In this document: one piece after another, positions 9,822 through 20,966 of the stretch | Layout: each line of letters begins with the position of its first letter | How positions within the stretch are numbered: the first letter of the stretch is position 1 | NCBI RefSeq assembly: GCF_011601265.1 | Contig: NZ_JAAOLX010000003.1 | Location: forward strand, 124,001-188,000 | Length of the DNA stretch: 64,000 nucleotides | Source: Iodobacter violaceini | GTDB lineage: Bacteria; Pseudomonadota; Gammaproteobacteria; Burkholderiales; Chitinibacteraceae | Reading direction: 5' to 3' | The notes under the pieces: model-generated | What the model saw: only the letters and a program-made list of their open reading frames with translations | What the model was told of the DNA's origin: nothing | Database searches by the model: none | Translations under genes and position numbers: made by a program

Positions 9822-11231
9822 ATGGCAGTAGCCGACGTTCTCAACCTTATTCAGGAAAACGGCATCAAGTTTGTTGACCTGCGTTTCACCGACACCATGG
9901 GCAAAGAGCAGCACGTTACTGTTCCTTCGCACGTTGTTGACGAAGAATGGTTCACAACTGGCCATGCTTTTGACGGCTCTTCGATTGCGGGCTGGAAAGG
10001 CATTCAGGCATCTGACATGCTGCTGATGCCAGATGCATCCACTGCCAATGTGGATCCTTTCTACGACGAACCTACCGTATTTATGACTTGTGATGTGGTA
10101 GAGCCAGATACAGGTAAGGGCTACGATCGTGACCCACGCTCGGTTGCTAAGCGTGCAGAGCAGTACCTGAAAGCCACAGGCTTGGGTGACACTGCTTACT
10201 TTGGTCCGGAACCAGAATTCTTTATTTTTGACGGCATCCGTTTTGGCTCCGATTTATCCGGCTGCTTCTACAAAATTGAATCCGACGAAGGCGCCTGGGC
10301 AACAGCAAATAAAGTAGAAGGCGGTAATAAAGGCCACCGTCCACGTCTGAAGGGCGGCTACTTCCCAGTGCCTCCTGTTGACAGCCACCAGGATATCCGC
10401 GCCACCATGGTACTGATTCTGGAAGAGCTGGGTGTACCGGTTGAAGTGTTCCACCACGAAGTGGCCAATGCGGGCCAGAACGAAATTGGTACTAAATTCA
10501 GCACACTGGTACAACGCGCAGACTGGACTCAGATCCTGAAATACGTGGTGCACAACGTTGCTGACCAATACGGCAAGACTGCAACGTTTATGCCTAAGCC
10601 TATCGTTGGCGATAACGGCAGCGGTATGCACGTTCACCAATCAGTTTGGAAAGACGGCAAAAACCTGTTTGCAGGTAATGCCTACGCTGGCCTCTCCGAA
10701 TTCGCCCTGTTCTACATCGGCGGTATCATCAAGCACGCTAAAGCTTTGAATGCGATTACCAACCCAGGTACTAACAGCTACAAGCGTCTGGTTCCGCATT
10801 ATGAAGCGCCGGTTAAACTGGCTTACTCCGCACGCAACCGCTCTGCTTCGATCCGTATTCCACACGTATCGTCAGATAAAGGCCGTCGTATTGAAGCGCG
10901 CTTCCCGGATCCATTGGCTAACCCATACCTGTGCTTCTCTGCACTGTTGATGGCGGGCCTCGATGGCGTGCAAAACAAGATTCACCCAGGCGATCCTGCA
11001 GACAAAAATCTGTATGACCTGCCACCAGAAGAAGACAAGCTGATCCCTACAGTTTGTGCATCTCTGGATGAAGCACTGGACGCGCTGGATAAAGACCGTG
11101 AGTTCCTGACTCGTGGCGGCGTATTCAGCAATGAATGGATCGACAGCTATATCGAACTGAAGATGCAGGAAGTAAACCGCATCCGCATGAGCACTCACCC
11201 CGTTGAGTTCGATATGTACTACAGCCTGTAA
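9822..11231 (+). CDS. glnA: Glutamine synthetase type I
   Basis: 469 residues, standard for GSI-beta. It makes glutamine from glutamate, ammonia and ATP as a cytoplasmic dodecamer. Visible motifs: DGSSIAGW near residue 50, [29 protein letters not shown], and the adenylylation loop KNLYDLPPE with the target Tyr at residue 398, so GlnE-type control is expected. The ATG at 9822 follows TTTTGGAGA; an in-frame ATG 72 bases upstream falls before the predicted transcription start and is rejected. Regulation by NtrC and sigma-54 is indicated by the upstream sites. A strong terminator follows. Confidence 0.97.
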   Translation: MAVADVLNLIQENGIKFVDLRFTDTMGKEQHVTVPSHVVDEEWFTTGHAFDGSSIAGWKGIQASDMLLMPDASTANVDPFYDEPTVFMTCDVVEPDTGKGYDRDPRSVAKRAEQYLKATGLGDTAYFGPEPEFFIFDGIRFGSDLSGCFYKIESDEGAWATANKVEGGNKGHRPRLKGGYFPVPPVDSHQDIRATMVLILEELGVPVEVFHHEVANAGQNEIGTKFSTLVQRADWTQILKYVVHNVADQYGKTATFMPKPIVGDNGSGMHVHQSVWKDGKNLFAGNAYAGLSEFALFYIGGIIKHAKALNAITNPGTNSYKRLVPHYEAPVKLAYSARNRSASIRIPHVSSDKGRRIEARFPDPLANPYLCFSALLMAGLDGVQNKIHPGDPADKNLYDLPPEEDKLIPTVCASLDEALDALDKDREFLTRGGVFSNEWIDSYIELKMQEVNRIRMSTHPVEFDMYYSL

Positions 11232-11250
11232 TCATTTGATTCGCTGTAAA

Positions 11251-11286
11251 AAGCCCGCACGGATTGACTCGTGCGGGCTTTTTTTT
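11251..11286 (+). terminator. Rho-independent terminator of glnA
   Basis: A 10-bp perfect stem (AAGCCCGCAC / GTGCGGGCTT) with a 10-nt loop runs straight into a T tract. Confidence 0.92.
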
Positions 11287-11312
11287 AGACGCCATGGCTA
11301 AACTGAGACTTC

Positions 11313-12218
11313 TTACCCTCCAATCACCTTATTCCGCCCGCTGGCCTTCGCCAGATACAAACGCTCATCTGCTAATTTTAAAATATCCTCAGGGCAAGCA
11401 AGCTGCTCGCCACTCACCGTTGCAACACCGATACTGACGGTAATCACTCCTGCCACAGAGGATTTTTCGTGAGGAAAAGCGAGCAGCTCGATATCGTGCC
11501 GCAGCTTCTCTGCCACAGCCACTGCACCAATATGATCGGTGTCGGGCATGATCACTACAAACTCTTCACCGCCATAGCGGGCCCCCATATCCCCGCCTCT
11601 GCCTAATCCATAGCGTAATACTGAAGCTACCCCTTGCAGCGCTTTGTCCCCCATTGCATGGCCGTAGTGATCGTTGTATTGCTTAAAAAAATCAACATCA
11701 AGCAAAGCAATGGATAAAGAACAAGCAGCACGGGCGCAGCGGCGGCATTCATAAATAAAGGTTTGATCAAACTGCCGGCGATTGGGAATTTCTGTCAGCG
11801 CATCAATATTTGCCAGCGACTCCAGCAGGCGATGCTGACGTGCTAATCGTAAATGCAACGCCACTCTGGCACGCACCACAGTGGCGTGAAAAGGCTTGGT
11901 AATATAATCCGAAGCCCCCATTTCCAGCCCGCGTGCCTCGTCTTCAGGCCGGTCCAGGCCGGTAATAAAAATGACGGCGATGCCCATCGTGGCGGGATTT
12001 GCTTTTAAACGCTGCAATACTTCATAGCCGTCCATATCCGGCATCATCACATCCAGCAAGATCAGATCAGGAATATGTTGAATTGCTTTTTCCAGCCCCT
12101 GCTCACCGCTTTTTGCCATAATCACCATATGCTCGTTTTTGAGCAGCTCACCAAGCACCTTGCGATTAATGGGCGCATCATCAACGATTAATATTTTTTG
12201 CGGTGCGGTTTCACTCAT
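11313..12218 (-). CDS. REC-GGDEF response regulator (diguanylate cyclase)
   Basis: 301 residues: a receiver domain (residues 8-125) with the phosphoacceptor Asp at 56 in LLDVMMPDMDG and the switch Lys in YITKPF, then a GGDEF domain with LLDVDFFKQYND and the active-site motif YGGEEF. Phosphorylation is expected to drive dimerisation and c-di-GMP synthesis. It is the last gene of a three-gene operon, starting 10 nt after the hybrid kinase stop, so the kinase is the likely phosphodonor. Confidence 0.92.
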   Translation of the reverse strand: MSETAPQKILIVDDAPINRKVLGELLKNEHMVIMAKSGEQGLEKAIQHIPDLILLDVMMPDMDGYEVLQRLKANPATMGIAVIFITGLDRPEDEARGLEMGASDYITKPFHATVVRARVALHLRLARQHRLLESLANIDALTEIPNRRQFDQTFIYECRRCARAACSLSIALLDVDFFKQYNDHYGHAMGDKALQGVASVLRYGLGRGGDMGARYGGEEFVVIMPDTDHIGAVAVAEKLRHDIELLAFPHEKSSVAGVITVSIGVATVSGEQLACPEDILKLADERLYLAKASGRNKVIGG

Positions 12219-12228
12219 AAATCCTCAC

Positions 12229-15200
12229 TCAATTTATTATTTTCAAGATTTCCGGTCGTTGCAAAACGAATTGATTTAGTTCATTCAGTGCGTCCGCGTA
12301 TTCCAAATCAACAATAGCCTGATAAATCACGTCTAACATAGCTTTAATCTCCAGATCACTATTATGAGCAAGCAAACCCTGCTGCAAGCGATGAAACGCA
12401 TCTTCGGCATTCACATCATCAGCCTGCAGGTAAGCACGCAATTGATTGATTAAATCCGGAATTTGCACGGTGCAGAGCGAAGCATCCAAATCATCATACT
12501 CAGCATGCAGAGATAAGCCGTCCAGTAAATGATGCAAGGCCGTAATTAAATGAGGAAGCTGCGCCAGTGCGGCTTCCGAACTCCCCATCCGAAATGCATC
12601 TTCAATCAGGGCGGCTGTGGCACTGATGTTTTCTGCCCCCAGATAAGCGGAAGTAGATTTCACGCCATGAGCCAGCTGTTGCAGCTGATCCGGATTTACA
12701 GCAGAAAATGCGGCCTCCAGGCTGATGAGTAATTGGGCAGCATCCTTACGAAATAACTCAATTATTTTAGACAGGCGTAATACATCGCCAGCCGATCTTG
12801 CCAGCGCCACCTGCCAGTCCACGCCTGCAATCACAGGCAAAGCAGCTACATAATCATTCTTATTTTTTATGGATTGCAAAGATGCACTGCCCCCTTGATC
12901 CGGTAATAATCCGGCCGGTGATGCCCGGCCAGCCAGGCTTGCCGGCTTAATCCAGCGCAGCAATATATCGATTAAACCATCAGGATCAATGGGCTTGGTG
13001 ATGTGATCATTCATCCCCGCTTGCAGGCTAAGCTGGCGATCACCGCTCATGGCATGCGCCGTCATAGCAATAATGGGCAACTCCTTTACCCCCAGAGCAC
13101 GAATTTGCTGTGCCGCATTTAGCCCGTCTAATTCAGGCATCTGGATATCCATCAGCACTAAATCATAATGACCTGTGCTCACTTTACGAATCGCCTCATA
13201 GCCATTCACGGCAATATCAATCGTAACGGGCACATCGGCCAGAATACCCAGCGCTACTTCCCGGTTAATCTCATTGTCTTCGACTAATAAAATTCGGGCC
13301 CCCTTTAATTGCAATACCGCATTCGCCATCTCAAGTGCAAAAACGTGCTCTGGCGGGATCTGAGCAGGTAATCCGCCATAAAGTGCCTCGTTTATACAAT
13401 TAAAAAGTTGTGATGCATTAATCGGCTTAGTTAAAAAACCATCAATATTTAAGCCGTCTGATTGTTGTTTTAAATCGTCTTTAGAGTAGGCCGTTACCAT
13501 CAGAATAGCGGGTATTTTGGGCTGATCCGATTGCTGACGGATTCGCCGTGCCGTTTCAATTCCATCCATATCGGCCATATGCCAATCCATCAGCACCAGA
13601 TCAAATGGCCGGCCATTTTTTTTACCCTGCTCCAGCACTGAGAGCGCAGCGGCTCCCGAATCAACCGCCTGAAATTGCACCCCAAACGATAACAACATAT
13701 CCCCCAGTAATTCGCGGGAGGCCGCATTATCATCCACCACCAATAAATTTAATTTTTCTAAGTTATCTGCCGAATACGTCATTTTGTCCGGGAAATCATC
13801 ACAAATACCCAGCTCAATACAAAAATCAAAACAGCTGCCTTTCCCCGCTTCACTGCGAACCGAAATATGCCCGCCCATTAATTCAAGCAACTGCCGCACA
13901 ATCGACAACCCAAGACCTGTACCTCCATATTTACGGGTAATCGATCCATCTGCCTGCGTAAAGGCCTGGAATAATCCATCCAGCTGCTCAGGGCTCATGC
14001 CAATACCTGTGTCGCTTACAGAAAAATGCAGCAGCACGCGATCCGGCTTCATTTCTTTCACCATCACAGCAATCATAATTTCACCCTGAGCGGTGAATTT
14101 CGCTGCATTACCAGCCAGATTAATCAGAACCTGCCCCAGCCGCAGCGGATCACCCATTAAATAACGGGGCACATCTGCGCCAACGCGCAAAATCACTTCA
14201 ATGCCTTTATTTTCTGTTTTATGGGCAATCAGACTGGATGCGTTTTCTAAAACGGTTTCAAGGCTAAATGGCACCGTTTCCAGGCTTAATTTACCCGCTT
14301 CAATTTTTGAAAAATCGAGAATATCGTTGATTAACCCGAGTAAGTTCTCACCTGCAGTGAGTGCTTTTTCAACGTAATTACGTTGCTGGGCATTCAGCAC
14401 CGTACGCAGTGCCAGCCGGCTCATCCCGATAATGGCATTCAGAGGGGTACGAATTTCATGGCTCATTCTGGCTAAAAAATCACCTTTGGCACGGCTTGCT
14501 TCTTCTGCCTGCTCCACGGCTCTTTTTTGTGCCGCAGCCAGCTCGCGCCGCGCCGTGATATCAGTCAGCACCACAACATCACCGCCGCCGGGTATACAGT
14601 TTCTGCCCAGCTGCAACCAGCGGTCACCCAGACGAATTTCAATACTTCCCAGCCCGCCCCCCAGCCAGTCTACTTTTCTGATCGTCCAATCCGGGCTGCA
14701 ATGATGCACTTCAGAAATCTTTTGCATCATGCCCTCCAGATCAAGCCCCAAAAGCTCATCCTGAGGAATCTCAACCAGCCGGGCAAATGCTTCATTCACC
14801 ATAATCAGCTGCTGCCGGGCATCAAAGCCCACAAAACCACTGGACATCGACTGCACCGCCGCATTAAGCCTGGCCTGAGCATCACGTAAATCTTGTTGTG
14901 TGGCATTAAGCTGAATTGCATTACGGCGAAAAACCGCCAGAGCAGCGGCCATGGCTCCTACTTCATCCTTGCGCTCAAGACCAATCACCTCCAGAGAGGA
15001 GCTGCCTTCTGCCAGTTGCTTCATGACTTGCGTCATATCCAAAATAGGGCGGGCAATCAGGCGGGCTAATAATACAGAAATAATGATGGATCCAAGGCTC
15101 ACAAGAACAACAATGGACCATGCCAGTGCACGGGCATGCTCCGCCTCTGCCAGCACCTGCGAGATATGATGATTGGCCAGCAGCTCTGCATTCTTTACAT

Positions 15201-15708
15201 GGCGATTTAACTTTTCGCGGATCAAAGCATAATGGCCGGTCACATCTTCTGCCGCGAGGCCCCCTGCTGCGATATCAATACTGACTAAACTGGCACTGCG
15301 CTCAGCATCATCTAAAAAATGCTCAATACTTGTAATCAATTGAGCATCCAGCTTGTATTGCTTCAGATGCTGGGTATCTTTTTTTAAGTTTTCAATCTGA
15401 GTCAGTAAATTCGACCTTAACCGGGCAACAGACGTTTTATCAAAAAAATTGGTTTCCCAAACCACCAGTCTTTGTAAATCAATTTGAATATGGGATAACT
15501 CCAGCGCAAAGCGATTGATCGCCGCAATACTTGGCAATGTTTCCTGGCCAAGCCAGCGCGCAGCCTGGCGCGCACTTTCACCCTGGCCAAGCCCCACCAC
15601 GGTCACAATGAGCAGAGCCACAGTAAAAATAAAAGGCAGCAGCATAAATTTCATGGTTAAGGGGAAATTAACCAATGCCTGCATCAATTTACGCAGCAAA
15701 ACCTTCAT
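12229..15708 (-). CDS. Hybrid sensor histidine kinase with two receivers and an Hpt domain
   Basis: 1159 residues. Order: membrane helix near 20-40; periplasmic four-helix-type sensor region to about 200; second membrane helix; HAMP; PAS ([20 protein letters not shown]); HisKA with [12 protein letters not shown]; HATPase with GTGLGLSIV; receiver 1 ([13 protein letters not shown]); receiver 2 ([13 protein letters not shown]); C-terminal Hpt domain with [11 protein letters not shown]. This is a complete His-Asp-His phosphorelay in one polypeptide. The ATG at 15708 is chosen because AGAGG lies 10 nt upstream; a TTG at 15756 is less likely. It sits between a periplasmic binding protein gene and a REC-GGDEF gene. 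Confidence 0.92.
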   Translation of the reverse strand: MKVLLRKLMQALVNFPLTMKFMLLPFIFTVALLIVTVVGLGQGESARQAARWLGQETLPSIAAINRFALELSHIQIDLQRLVVWETNFFDKTSVARLRSNLLTQIENLKKDTQHLKQYKLDAQLITSIEHFLDDAERSASLVSIDIAAGGLAAEDVTGHYALIREKLNRHVKNAELLANHHISQVLAEAEHARALAWSIVVLVSLGSIIISVLLARLIARPILDMTQVMKQLAEGSSSLEVIGLERKDEVGAMAAALAVFRRNAIQLNATQQDLRDAQARLNAAVQSMSSGFVGFDARQQLIMVNEAFARLVEIPQDELLGLDLEGMMQKISEVHHCSPDWTIRKVDWLGGGLGSIEIRLGDRWLQLGRNCIPGGGDVVVLTDITARRELAAAQKRAVEQAEEASRAKGDFLARMSHEIRTPLNAIIGMSRLALRTVLNAQQRNYVEKALTAGENLLGLINDILDFSKIEAGKLSLETVPFSLETVLENASSLIAHKTENKGIEVILRVGADVPRYLMGDPLRLGQVLINLAGNAAKFTAQGEIMIAVMVKEMKPDRVLLHFSVSDTGIGMSPEQLDGLFQAFTQADGSITRKYGGTGLGLSIVRQLLELMGGHISVRSEAGKGSCFDFCIELGICDDFPDKMTYSADNLEKLNLLVVDDNAASRELLGDMLLSFGVQFQAVDSGAAALSVLEQGKKNGRPFDLVLMDWHMADMDGIETARRIRQQSDQPKIPAILMVTAYSKDDLKQQSDGLNIDGFLTKPINASQLFNCINEALYGGLPAQIPPEHVFALEMANAVLQLKGARILLVEDNEINREVALGILADVPVTIDIAVNGYEAIRKVSTGHYDLVLMDIQMPELDGLNAAQQIRALGVKELPIIAMTAHAMSGDRQLSLQAGMNDHITKPIDPDGLIDILLRWIKPASLAGRASPAGLLPDQGGSASLQSIKNKNDYVAALPVIAGVDWQVALARSAGDVLRLSKIIELFRKDAAQLLISLEAAFSAVNPDQLQQLAHGVKSTSAYLGAENISATAALIEDAFRMGSSEAALAQLPHLITALHHLLDGLSLHAEYDDLDASLCTVQIPDLINQLRAYLQADDVNAEDAFHRLQQGLLAHNSDLEIKAMLDVIYQAIVDLEYADALNELNQFVLQRPEILKIIN

Positions 15709-15764
15709 CGTGCGACACCTCTGAAGCGATAACAACGCACATGGGCCTTGCCCCAACAGAGCCT

Positions 15765-16892
15765 CTAGCGGGGTAAGTTGCCGATTATTCCCTCAGCCAG
15801 CCAATACATTTTTTCCAGCTCCTGTGCTGTGCTTGCAAATTTCTGTCCGGCGGTAATCTGCAGTTTGCCGGTGTTATCTTTTACCGGCCCGGAAAAAACA
15901 AACATTTTTCCGCTTTTAATCATTTCACGCACCCGGTCAGCCTCCGTCCGGACAGCCACAGGAACAAGCGGGCCATAGGGGGTGTTGCGCAGCAAACCAC
16001 CGGCAAAGCCCGCCCTTACAGCACGTGGCCAGTCTTTTCTAGACCTGATTCTTTTTACGTAATCCGGGTAAAGATGAGTCCAGTCAAACTCTGCACCCGT
16101 CAGCAAAAATTTCGGGGCCATGGAGCTCTGATCAAAATGGTAGCCACAAAAATGAATGCCCTGCGCTTCGCACAGCGCAGCCAGTTTCATTGGCGAATCA
16201 ATATGGCAGGAAATAACATCCACTTTTTTGTCAGCTAATACCTTAAATGCCGTCATTTCTTTTTGGGGATTACTCCAGTCACCCGTAAACTGCAAAACCA
16301 TTTCTGCCTGCGGATTAGCCCGCCGCGCGCCCAGCATAAAAGCATTAATATTGCGTAATACCTGCGGGATAGGCTTGGCGGCAATAAAACCCATGCGGCC
16401 ACTTGCACTCATCAGCCCGGCCACAAGGCCACTGATAAATTGAGCCTCGTCGGTATACGCAAAATAGGTACCCACATTTTCTGGATAGATGCCTTGCCGG
16501 TATACGGCGCCCGCATGTAAAAACACGACATCAGGATATTGCCGGGCGGCCTCCAGTACATAGGGATTGAAATAACCATACGAGGTGGCAAAAATAATGC
16601 GGCAATTTTTTTGCCCGGCCAGTATCTTAATCGCCGCCGATGTCTCTTTACCTTCGGGAACAGAATAAAGCTCGTGGATTTCCACATCACTCAGTGCTGC
16701 CACAGCGTGAGCGCCCGCGGCATGAGCCTGGTTGTAGCCCAAATCATTTGCTGCGCCCAGATAAATAAAGCCCACTGCAAATTTGCCTTCGCCTCCCGCA
16801 GCCCATGCAGCAGGCCCCAGCCCGCTTAAAACACCCAAACCAGCCAAAGCCGCCAGAACTTTGCGCCTGCTGGCCTGATCGACACGATTCAT
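15765..16892 (-). CDS. BMP/PnrA-family periplasmic binding protein
   Basis: 375 residues with a Tat-like signal sequence: twin Arg in [12 protein letters not shown] followed by a hydrophobic stretch ending AWA near residue 31. The mature part matches basic-membrane-protein family binding proteins ([42 protein letters not shown]). Family members bind nucleosides or related purines for ABC uptake. No permease or ATPase gene is adjacent; instead it leads an operon with a hybrid kinase and a REC-GGDEF protein. I infer it presents its ligand to the kinase sensor domain rather than to a transporter. Confidence 0.88.
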   Translation of the reverse strand: MNRVDQASRRKVLAALAGLGVLSGLGPAAWAAGGEGKFAVGFIYLGAANDLGYNQAHAAGAHAVAALSDVEIHELYSVPEGKETSAAIKILAGQKNCRIIFATSYGYFNPYVLEAARQYPDVVFLHAGAVYRQGIYPENVGTYFAYTDEAQFISGLVAGLMSASGRMGFIAAKPIPQVLRNINAFMLGARRANPQAEMVLQFTGDWSNPQKEMTAFKVLADKKVDVISCHIDSPMKLAALCEAQGIHFCGYHFDQSSMAPKFLLTGAEFDWTHLYPDYVKRIRSRKDWPRAVRAGFAGGLLRNTPYGPLVPVAVRTEADRVREMIKSGKMFVFSGPVKDNTGKLQITAGQKFASTAQELEKMYWLAEGIIGNLPR

Positions 16893-17006
16893 GCAGCCTC
16901 TCCAGGCAAAAGAAACATCGTTACAAAGATGCTGCCCACTTCAGCTTAGTTTTTTAAGCTGCACTCTGCCGCAGCAATCATCAAACTGAGCCAGTGACTG
17001 GGCTAA

Positions 17007-17651
17007 TTAAGCCTGCCCTTCATTATTCCGCTGAAAATATGGCGCATGAATCAGGCTGGAAACGGCCGTGCGCAACATTCGCTCACAATCGGGCAAAGCC
17101 GCCTGAGGGCGGTCCGGGTAAAAATCCTGCAGCATGTCGTAAGTGCCGTCGAAAACCGTATGCAAATACAGATTACTCAAACGTAAATCGAGGGTATCAG
17201 GCAGCTCTTTATTTTGCACCGCGCGGCGCAAAAGACGCAGGCTGTAATGCATCGCTAATTTTGTAATCAAATCCCTGTGCCTGATCAGCGCAATATTTTC
17301 CGGGCTGCGCTCGCATTTAAAATACAAAATAGCAATCACAGACTGAGCCGTTCCCGGCTGGCAAAAAAGGTTTAAATAATAAAGCCCGGTTTGTACCAGT
17401 GCTTCCATTGCGCTGCTGCCGGTAGGGATAAAGTGCATCGCTTCAAGCGCAAACATACGCTCGCTCATGGCCTTGCATACATCGATTTTATTAGGGTAAT
17501 GGCCATAAACCGCCCCACGGGATACACCCGCAGCATCGGCAATATCGGCCATCGTGGCTTGTGCCACGCCTTTATCTAAAAATACCTGCTCCGCCCCATT
17601 CAGGATGGCATCACGCGTTTTTTGCGCGTCTTCTTTGGTTTTTCTTGCCAT
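17007..17651 (-). CDS. TetR/AcrR-family repressor
   Basis: 214 residues. The N-terminal HTH of TetR type (residues 10-57) includes TMADIADAAGVSRGAVYGHY; the C-terminal ligand domain resembles AcrR/TtgR regulators of multidrug efflux. It is divergent from the adjacent MATE exporter across 119 nt holding a dyad, so local repression relieved by an efflux substrate is likely. An AAGGATCG block precedes the ATG. Confidence 0.9.
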   Translation of the reverse strand: MARKTKEDAQKTRDAILNGAEQVFLDKGVAQATMADIADAAGVSRGAVYGHYPNKIDVCKAMSERMFALEAMHFIPTGSSAMEALVQTGLYYLNLFCQPGTAQSVIAILYFKCERSPENIALIRHRDLITKLAMHYSLRLLRRAVQNKELPDTLDLRLSNLYLHTVFDGTYDMLQDFYPDRPQAALPDCERMLRTAVSSLIHAPYFQRNNEGQA

Positions 17652-17692
17652 GACGATCCTTTTTAGTTCCCGGAATTATTACATAGCATTAA

Positions 17693-17714
17693 TTAATCGT
17701 GCGTGACTGATTAA
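17693..17714. promoter_or_regulatory. Candidate TetR-type operator
   Basis: Dyad TTAATC-N10-GATTAA between the divergent TetR and MATE genes, with AT-rich flanks that extend the symmetry imperfectly. Position and size suit a TetR-family dimer, but the assignment is inference. Confidence 0.4.
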
Positions 17715-17770
17715 ATGTTAATCTAGCCAGCTCTTTAATCCTGTGGCCACGGTGCTGCAAGTGAGCTTTT

Positions 17771-19147
17771 ATGAATCAACAAAACGTACAGGACCTGAAT
17801 ACTCTTCCAGTTAAAACCCTCTTCTGGCGTTATGTCATTCCCTCTATTGCAGGCATGCTGGTAATCGGTCTCTATACCGTAGTCGATGGCATCTTCGTGG
17901 GGCGCTATGTAGGTGCTCATGCGCTGGCAGCGATTAATCTGGCCTATCCGCTTATTTTGCTGCAAGTGGGTTTGGGGGCGATGATCAGCATGGGGGCCGC
18001 TACACGAATCTCTATCTTGCAAGGCGCGGGCCGCAATCAGGAAGCAAAGCAGGCGCTCGCCAACACCGTGCTGATTATCGCTGCTCTGGGTATTCTTTTG
18101 CCCATTATTGGCATCAGCCAGCTGGATCATTTACTGGCATTACTCAATGCAGACAATGACCCGGCCGTGCTGCAGGAGGCACGCTCGTATTTGTCTTTAA
18201 TGCTGTGGGGCGGGCTGGTGACCATCGGCCAGATGGCAGTCATCTATTTAGTCAGAAATGATGGTCGGCCGCAGTTTATTACCTGGCTGGTGGTGATTGG
18301 CGGCTTTAGTAATATGGCGCTGAATTACTTATTTGTGGTGGTTCTGGGATGGGGGCTGGCAGGCTCGGCAGGGGCCACCTTATTGGTTGAAACAATCATC
18401 ACTCTGGCAGGGCTGATCTATTTCTTCAGCCCCTTTGCACGATTACGCATGACACTAAAAGAGCTGCGCCCGCACTGGCAAAGCATGCCTTCGATGCTGG
18501 GCCTCGGGATATCCAGCCTGCTGATGGAGGCTAATTTAGCTTTTCTGCTCTTTGCCCATAATTACCAGCTGCTGGAATATGGCCAGGGCGGTGATGTCGC
18601 CGCATATGCAGTTGCAGGTTATACCGAAGCCGTGTTTATCCTGCTGATACACGGGCTGGCGCTGGGCATGCAGCCACTCTTAAGCCACGCAACAGGCGCA
18701 AAACATGCACAAAGACTGGCGCAAACTTTATCTTATGGTTTACAAGTCAGCCTGGCCATCAGCCTTACATTACTGGCCATCGTGCAGTTTTTTCCGCAAA
18801 CCATTGCTACGCTTTACGCAGGCCAGGATCAGGCACTCATCGAGTCAGCAACGCGCGCCCTGCAATTGCACTTATTTGCGCTGCCCTTTGATGGCGCAAT
18901 TATTGTGGGGGTAATCGCTTTACAAGCCATGGCACTCACCCGCTTATCCATGCTGGGAACCTTAGGCAAAACGCTGCTCCTGATACCGGCACTCTGGCTT
19001 ATGCCGCAATGGTGGGGCGTTAATGGCGTGTATATTGCACTACCATTAGTCAATATGCTGATTGGCATGGTGATTGCTAGCGTATTATGGCGCGAATTAA
19101 GCCGCCTTAAGCACGGCCATCAATCAACCGTATACTCCGTTATCTGA
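17771..19147 (+). CDS. MATE-family multidrug efflux transporter
   Basis: 458 residues with about twelve hydrophobic helices in two homologous halves. The N-terminal block (IPSIAGMLVIGLYTVVDGIFVG) and GLGAMISMGAATRIS are typical of MATE proteins of the MepA-like branch. It exports cationic drugs or dyes with Na+ or H+ across the inner membrane; the substrate is not predictable. It is likely repressed by the divergent TetR protein. A strong terminator follows, so it is monocistronic. Confidence 0.92.
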   Translation: MNQQNVQDLNTLPVKTLFWRYVIPSIAGMLVIGLYTVVDGIFVGRYVGAHALAAINLAYPLILLQVGLGAMISMGAATRISILQGAGRNQEAKQALANTVLIIAALGILLPIIGISQLDHLLALLNADNDPAVLQEARSYLSLMLWGGLVTIGQMAVIYLVRNDGRPQFITWLVVIGGFSNMALNYLFVVVLGWGLAGSAGATLLVETIITLAGLIYFFSPFARLRMTLKELRPHWQSMPSMLGLGISSLLMEANLAFLLFAHNYQLLEYGQGGDVAAYAVAGYTEAVFILLIHGLALGMQPLLSHATGAKHAQRLAQTLSYGLQVSLAISLTLLAIVQFFPQTIATLYAGQDQALIESATRALQLHLFALPFDGAIIVGVIALQAMALTRLSMLGTLGKTLLLIPALWLMPQWWGVNGVYIALPLVNMLIGMVIASVLWRELSRLKHGHQSTVYSVI

Positions 19148-19155
19148 GCGGCAGA

Positions 19156-19207
19156 GCAGCAACCCTTGCAATAAGCAGTTGATATTGCAAGGGTTGCTGC
19201 CGTTTTT
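19156..19207 (+). terminator. Rho-independent terminator of the MATE gene
   Basis: An 18-bp perfect stem (19156-19173 with 19183-19200, core GCAGCAACCCTTGCAATA) with a 9-nt loop, followed by CGTTTTT. Confidence 0.9.
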
Positions 19208-19294
19208 CGTTTAAAATACAGGCAGATGGCACCTGGCCCCGGCAAGGTGCAGCGATTACCTGCCCCTATCTGCGCTTTAGGAAAGAAAGCCCAC

Positions 19295-19582
19295 ATGTCT
19301 GTTATTCAAGATCATTATGCAAAATTAGGCGTTTCACCCACAGCCAGTATCGATTTAATTAAATCCGCATACCGCAAAAATGCAGCCCGCTACCACCCGG
19401 ATAAAAACCCGGACCCCGCTGCGGTTGCACAATTCAGAGCCATTCAACAAGCATATGAAGTGCTGGCCGATGCAACACGCCGCCAGGCTTACGACGATTA
19501 CCGGCAGCGCAGCCTGATTGACAATCCGCTGGAGATTGCCCAAGAGATTGCCGAAAAATATATTAAAGGAATTACCCAGTGA
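19295..19582 (+). CDS. Short J-domain (DnaJ-like) co-chaperone
   Basis: 95 residues. An almost bare J domain covers residues 6-70 with the HPD signature at 34-36 (YHPDKNPDP) and FRAIQQAYEVL in helix III. There is no Gly/Phe region, zinc finger or C-terminal substrate domain, so it is a class C J protein expected to stimulate an Hsp70 ATPase at a specific client. The ATG at 19295 follows TTTAGGAAAG; an upstream in-frame extension lacks a ribosome site. Its stop overlaps the next start (GTGA), so it is coupled to three unrecognised genes that may encode its clients. Confidence 0.88.
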   Translation: MSVIQDHYAKLGVSPTASIDLIKSAYRKNAARYHPDKNPDPAAVAQFRAIQQAYEVLADATRRQAYDDYRQRSLIDNPLEIAQEIAEKYIKGITQ

Positions 19583-20121
19583 GCATTTCCCCATACTTTG
19601 CTGATCTTTACGCCAATTACGAAGCCGAGTTAGAAGATTTATCCAGCGATTCCGAAGGAAAATCCGCCCTTAAAAAACGGCTCAATGAAAAACGTCAGGA
19701 AATTGAACATATCCTGCCGATGATTGAATTTGCACCAGAAATGGTTGCAGTAATTTTTCATAATGCTTTCAGCTTTAATAACCCCAAAGCCATGCAAAGT
19801 ATTATTTTCAGTGAACCCGAAGGCTATGGCGATGACTTTATTTCATGGGATGAGCTAAGCAGCCACTTAAGCATTGCCAGTTGGGCAAATCAATTAATTG
19901 ATGCCACTTTAAATACAGAGGGTGGTGATCAGTTTATGGTCATAGCCGCTGCATTAGAGTTTATGCGCAGCATTGGCACGCACACTCATTATGTACAGGA
20001 AGAAGTAAGCGGGCACGAAGAAGAAGATGATGACGAAGACGGAGCGCTGCAATTAGATGAATCAGGTTCAGACTGGCTGAGTGAGCAAGGCTTTGAATCA
20101 ACAGAAGCTGAAAACAATTAA
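19579..20121 (+). CDS. Uncharacterised acidic protein in the J-domain operon
   Basis: 180 residues, GTG start overlapping the J-protein stop by four bases. No signal peptide or membrane helix. The N-terminal part is helical and charged (YEAELEDLSSDSEGKSALKK); a very acidic stretch, EEEDDDEDGA, lies near residues 147-156. I do not recognise the family. Tight coupling to the co-chaperone suggests a physical or functional partner (inference). Confidence 0.7.
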   Translation: MSISPYFADLYANYEAELEDLSSDSEGKSALKKRLNEKRQEIEHILPMIEFAPEMVAVIFHNAFSFNNPKAMQSIIFSEPEGYGDDFISWDELSSHLSIASWANQLIDATLNTEGGDQFMVIAAALEFMRSIGTHTHYVQEEVSGHEEEDDDEDGALQLDESGSDWLSEQGFESTEAENN

Positions 20122-20192
20122 GTAAATACACCGGCTTGTTCTAAGCTCAATAAGGCTTAGTCATTTACCCGATTAAAGATAAAGGATTTCGC

Positions 20193-20957
20193 ATGCATCC
20201 AGCAATTATTAATGCATCAAAATTAATTCTGACCGGAGATATCAGCGGTGCAGAAAAAGCGCTGTCGGATATTGCCGATCAGCAGGGCGATTATGCGCTG
20301 GCTGAAATTTTAGAAGATGTACCTGCCAAAGATTTATTAGCCATTATGCGTGAATACGATTCATCTAAAGAATCGGTACTCAGCCTGCTGGTCACGCCTG
20401 AGCAATTTGCCCGGGCCATTGTTTTAGATTCGCAATATGGCGACCGCACAAAAGATAAACTGCGCGCCATGGTTAATGTGGTTATTTATAAGCATTCAGA
20501 TTCTGCAGAAGAATATTTAGAAGCCATTTATGAAAACAAACCAGCCGGGATAGAAACCCTTGCTGATTACTTTCATGATTTTCACGAAGATGTCTTTAAT
20601 TTTGTACTGCACGCCAGCAATACCAGCGCGACACTTCCTTTTATGAGTGATGATGGCAGCAGCAGCACGGATGAAATCAAAGAATTTTTTGAAGTCTTTC
20701 ATTCGGCAGAACACATCATTGATAAATTAAAATGGAATGTCTCCCGCGCAGAAATTGCAGACAGCGACTGGAAAGAAACCATTTGGGTGCTGTTTCACGA
20801 GCTGCCCGATGCATTTGATCACCTGATTCTTGAGCTGCAAGGCCGGGTACTGGCCAAATATCTGAAAGCTGAAAACAAAGCACCAAGCAACGCCATGATT
20901 GAAGATCTGCTCAAAATGATTGATCTTGAAAGCGATGCTGAAGAATCTGCAATTTAA
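20193..20957 (+). CDS. Uncharacterised helical protein in the J-domain operon
   Basis: 254 residues, cytoplasmic by appearance, acidic and predicted mostly helical. The opening (MHPAIINASKLILTGDISGA) and the block VPAKDLLAIMREYDSSKESV look like helical repeats but match no family I know. An AAAGGA precedes the ATG. The 71-nt gap from the previous gene holds no obvious terminator, so one transcript is likely. Function unknown. Confidence 0.7.
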   Translation: MHPAIINASKLILTGDISGAEKALSDIADQQGDYALAEILEDVPAKDLLAIMREYDSSKESVLSLLVTPEQFARAIVLDSQYGDRTKDKLRAMVNVVIYKHSDSAEEYLEAIYENKPAGIETLADYFHDFHEDVFNFVLHASNTSATLPFMSDDGSSSTDEIKEFFEVFHSAEHIIDKLKWNVSRAEIADSDWKETIWVLFHELPDAFDHLILELQGRVLAKYLKAENKAPSNAMIEDLLKMIDLESDAEESAI

Positions 20958-20966
20958 AGGGAAAGT

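Noticed and set aside
19226-19294. N-terminal extension of the J protein
   Set aside because: Pro-rich and unlike J proteins; the ATG at 19295 has a ribosome site and begins at the family start.
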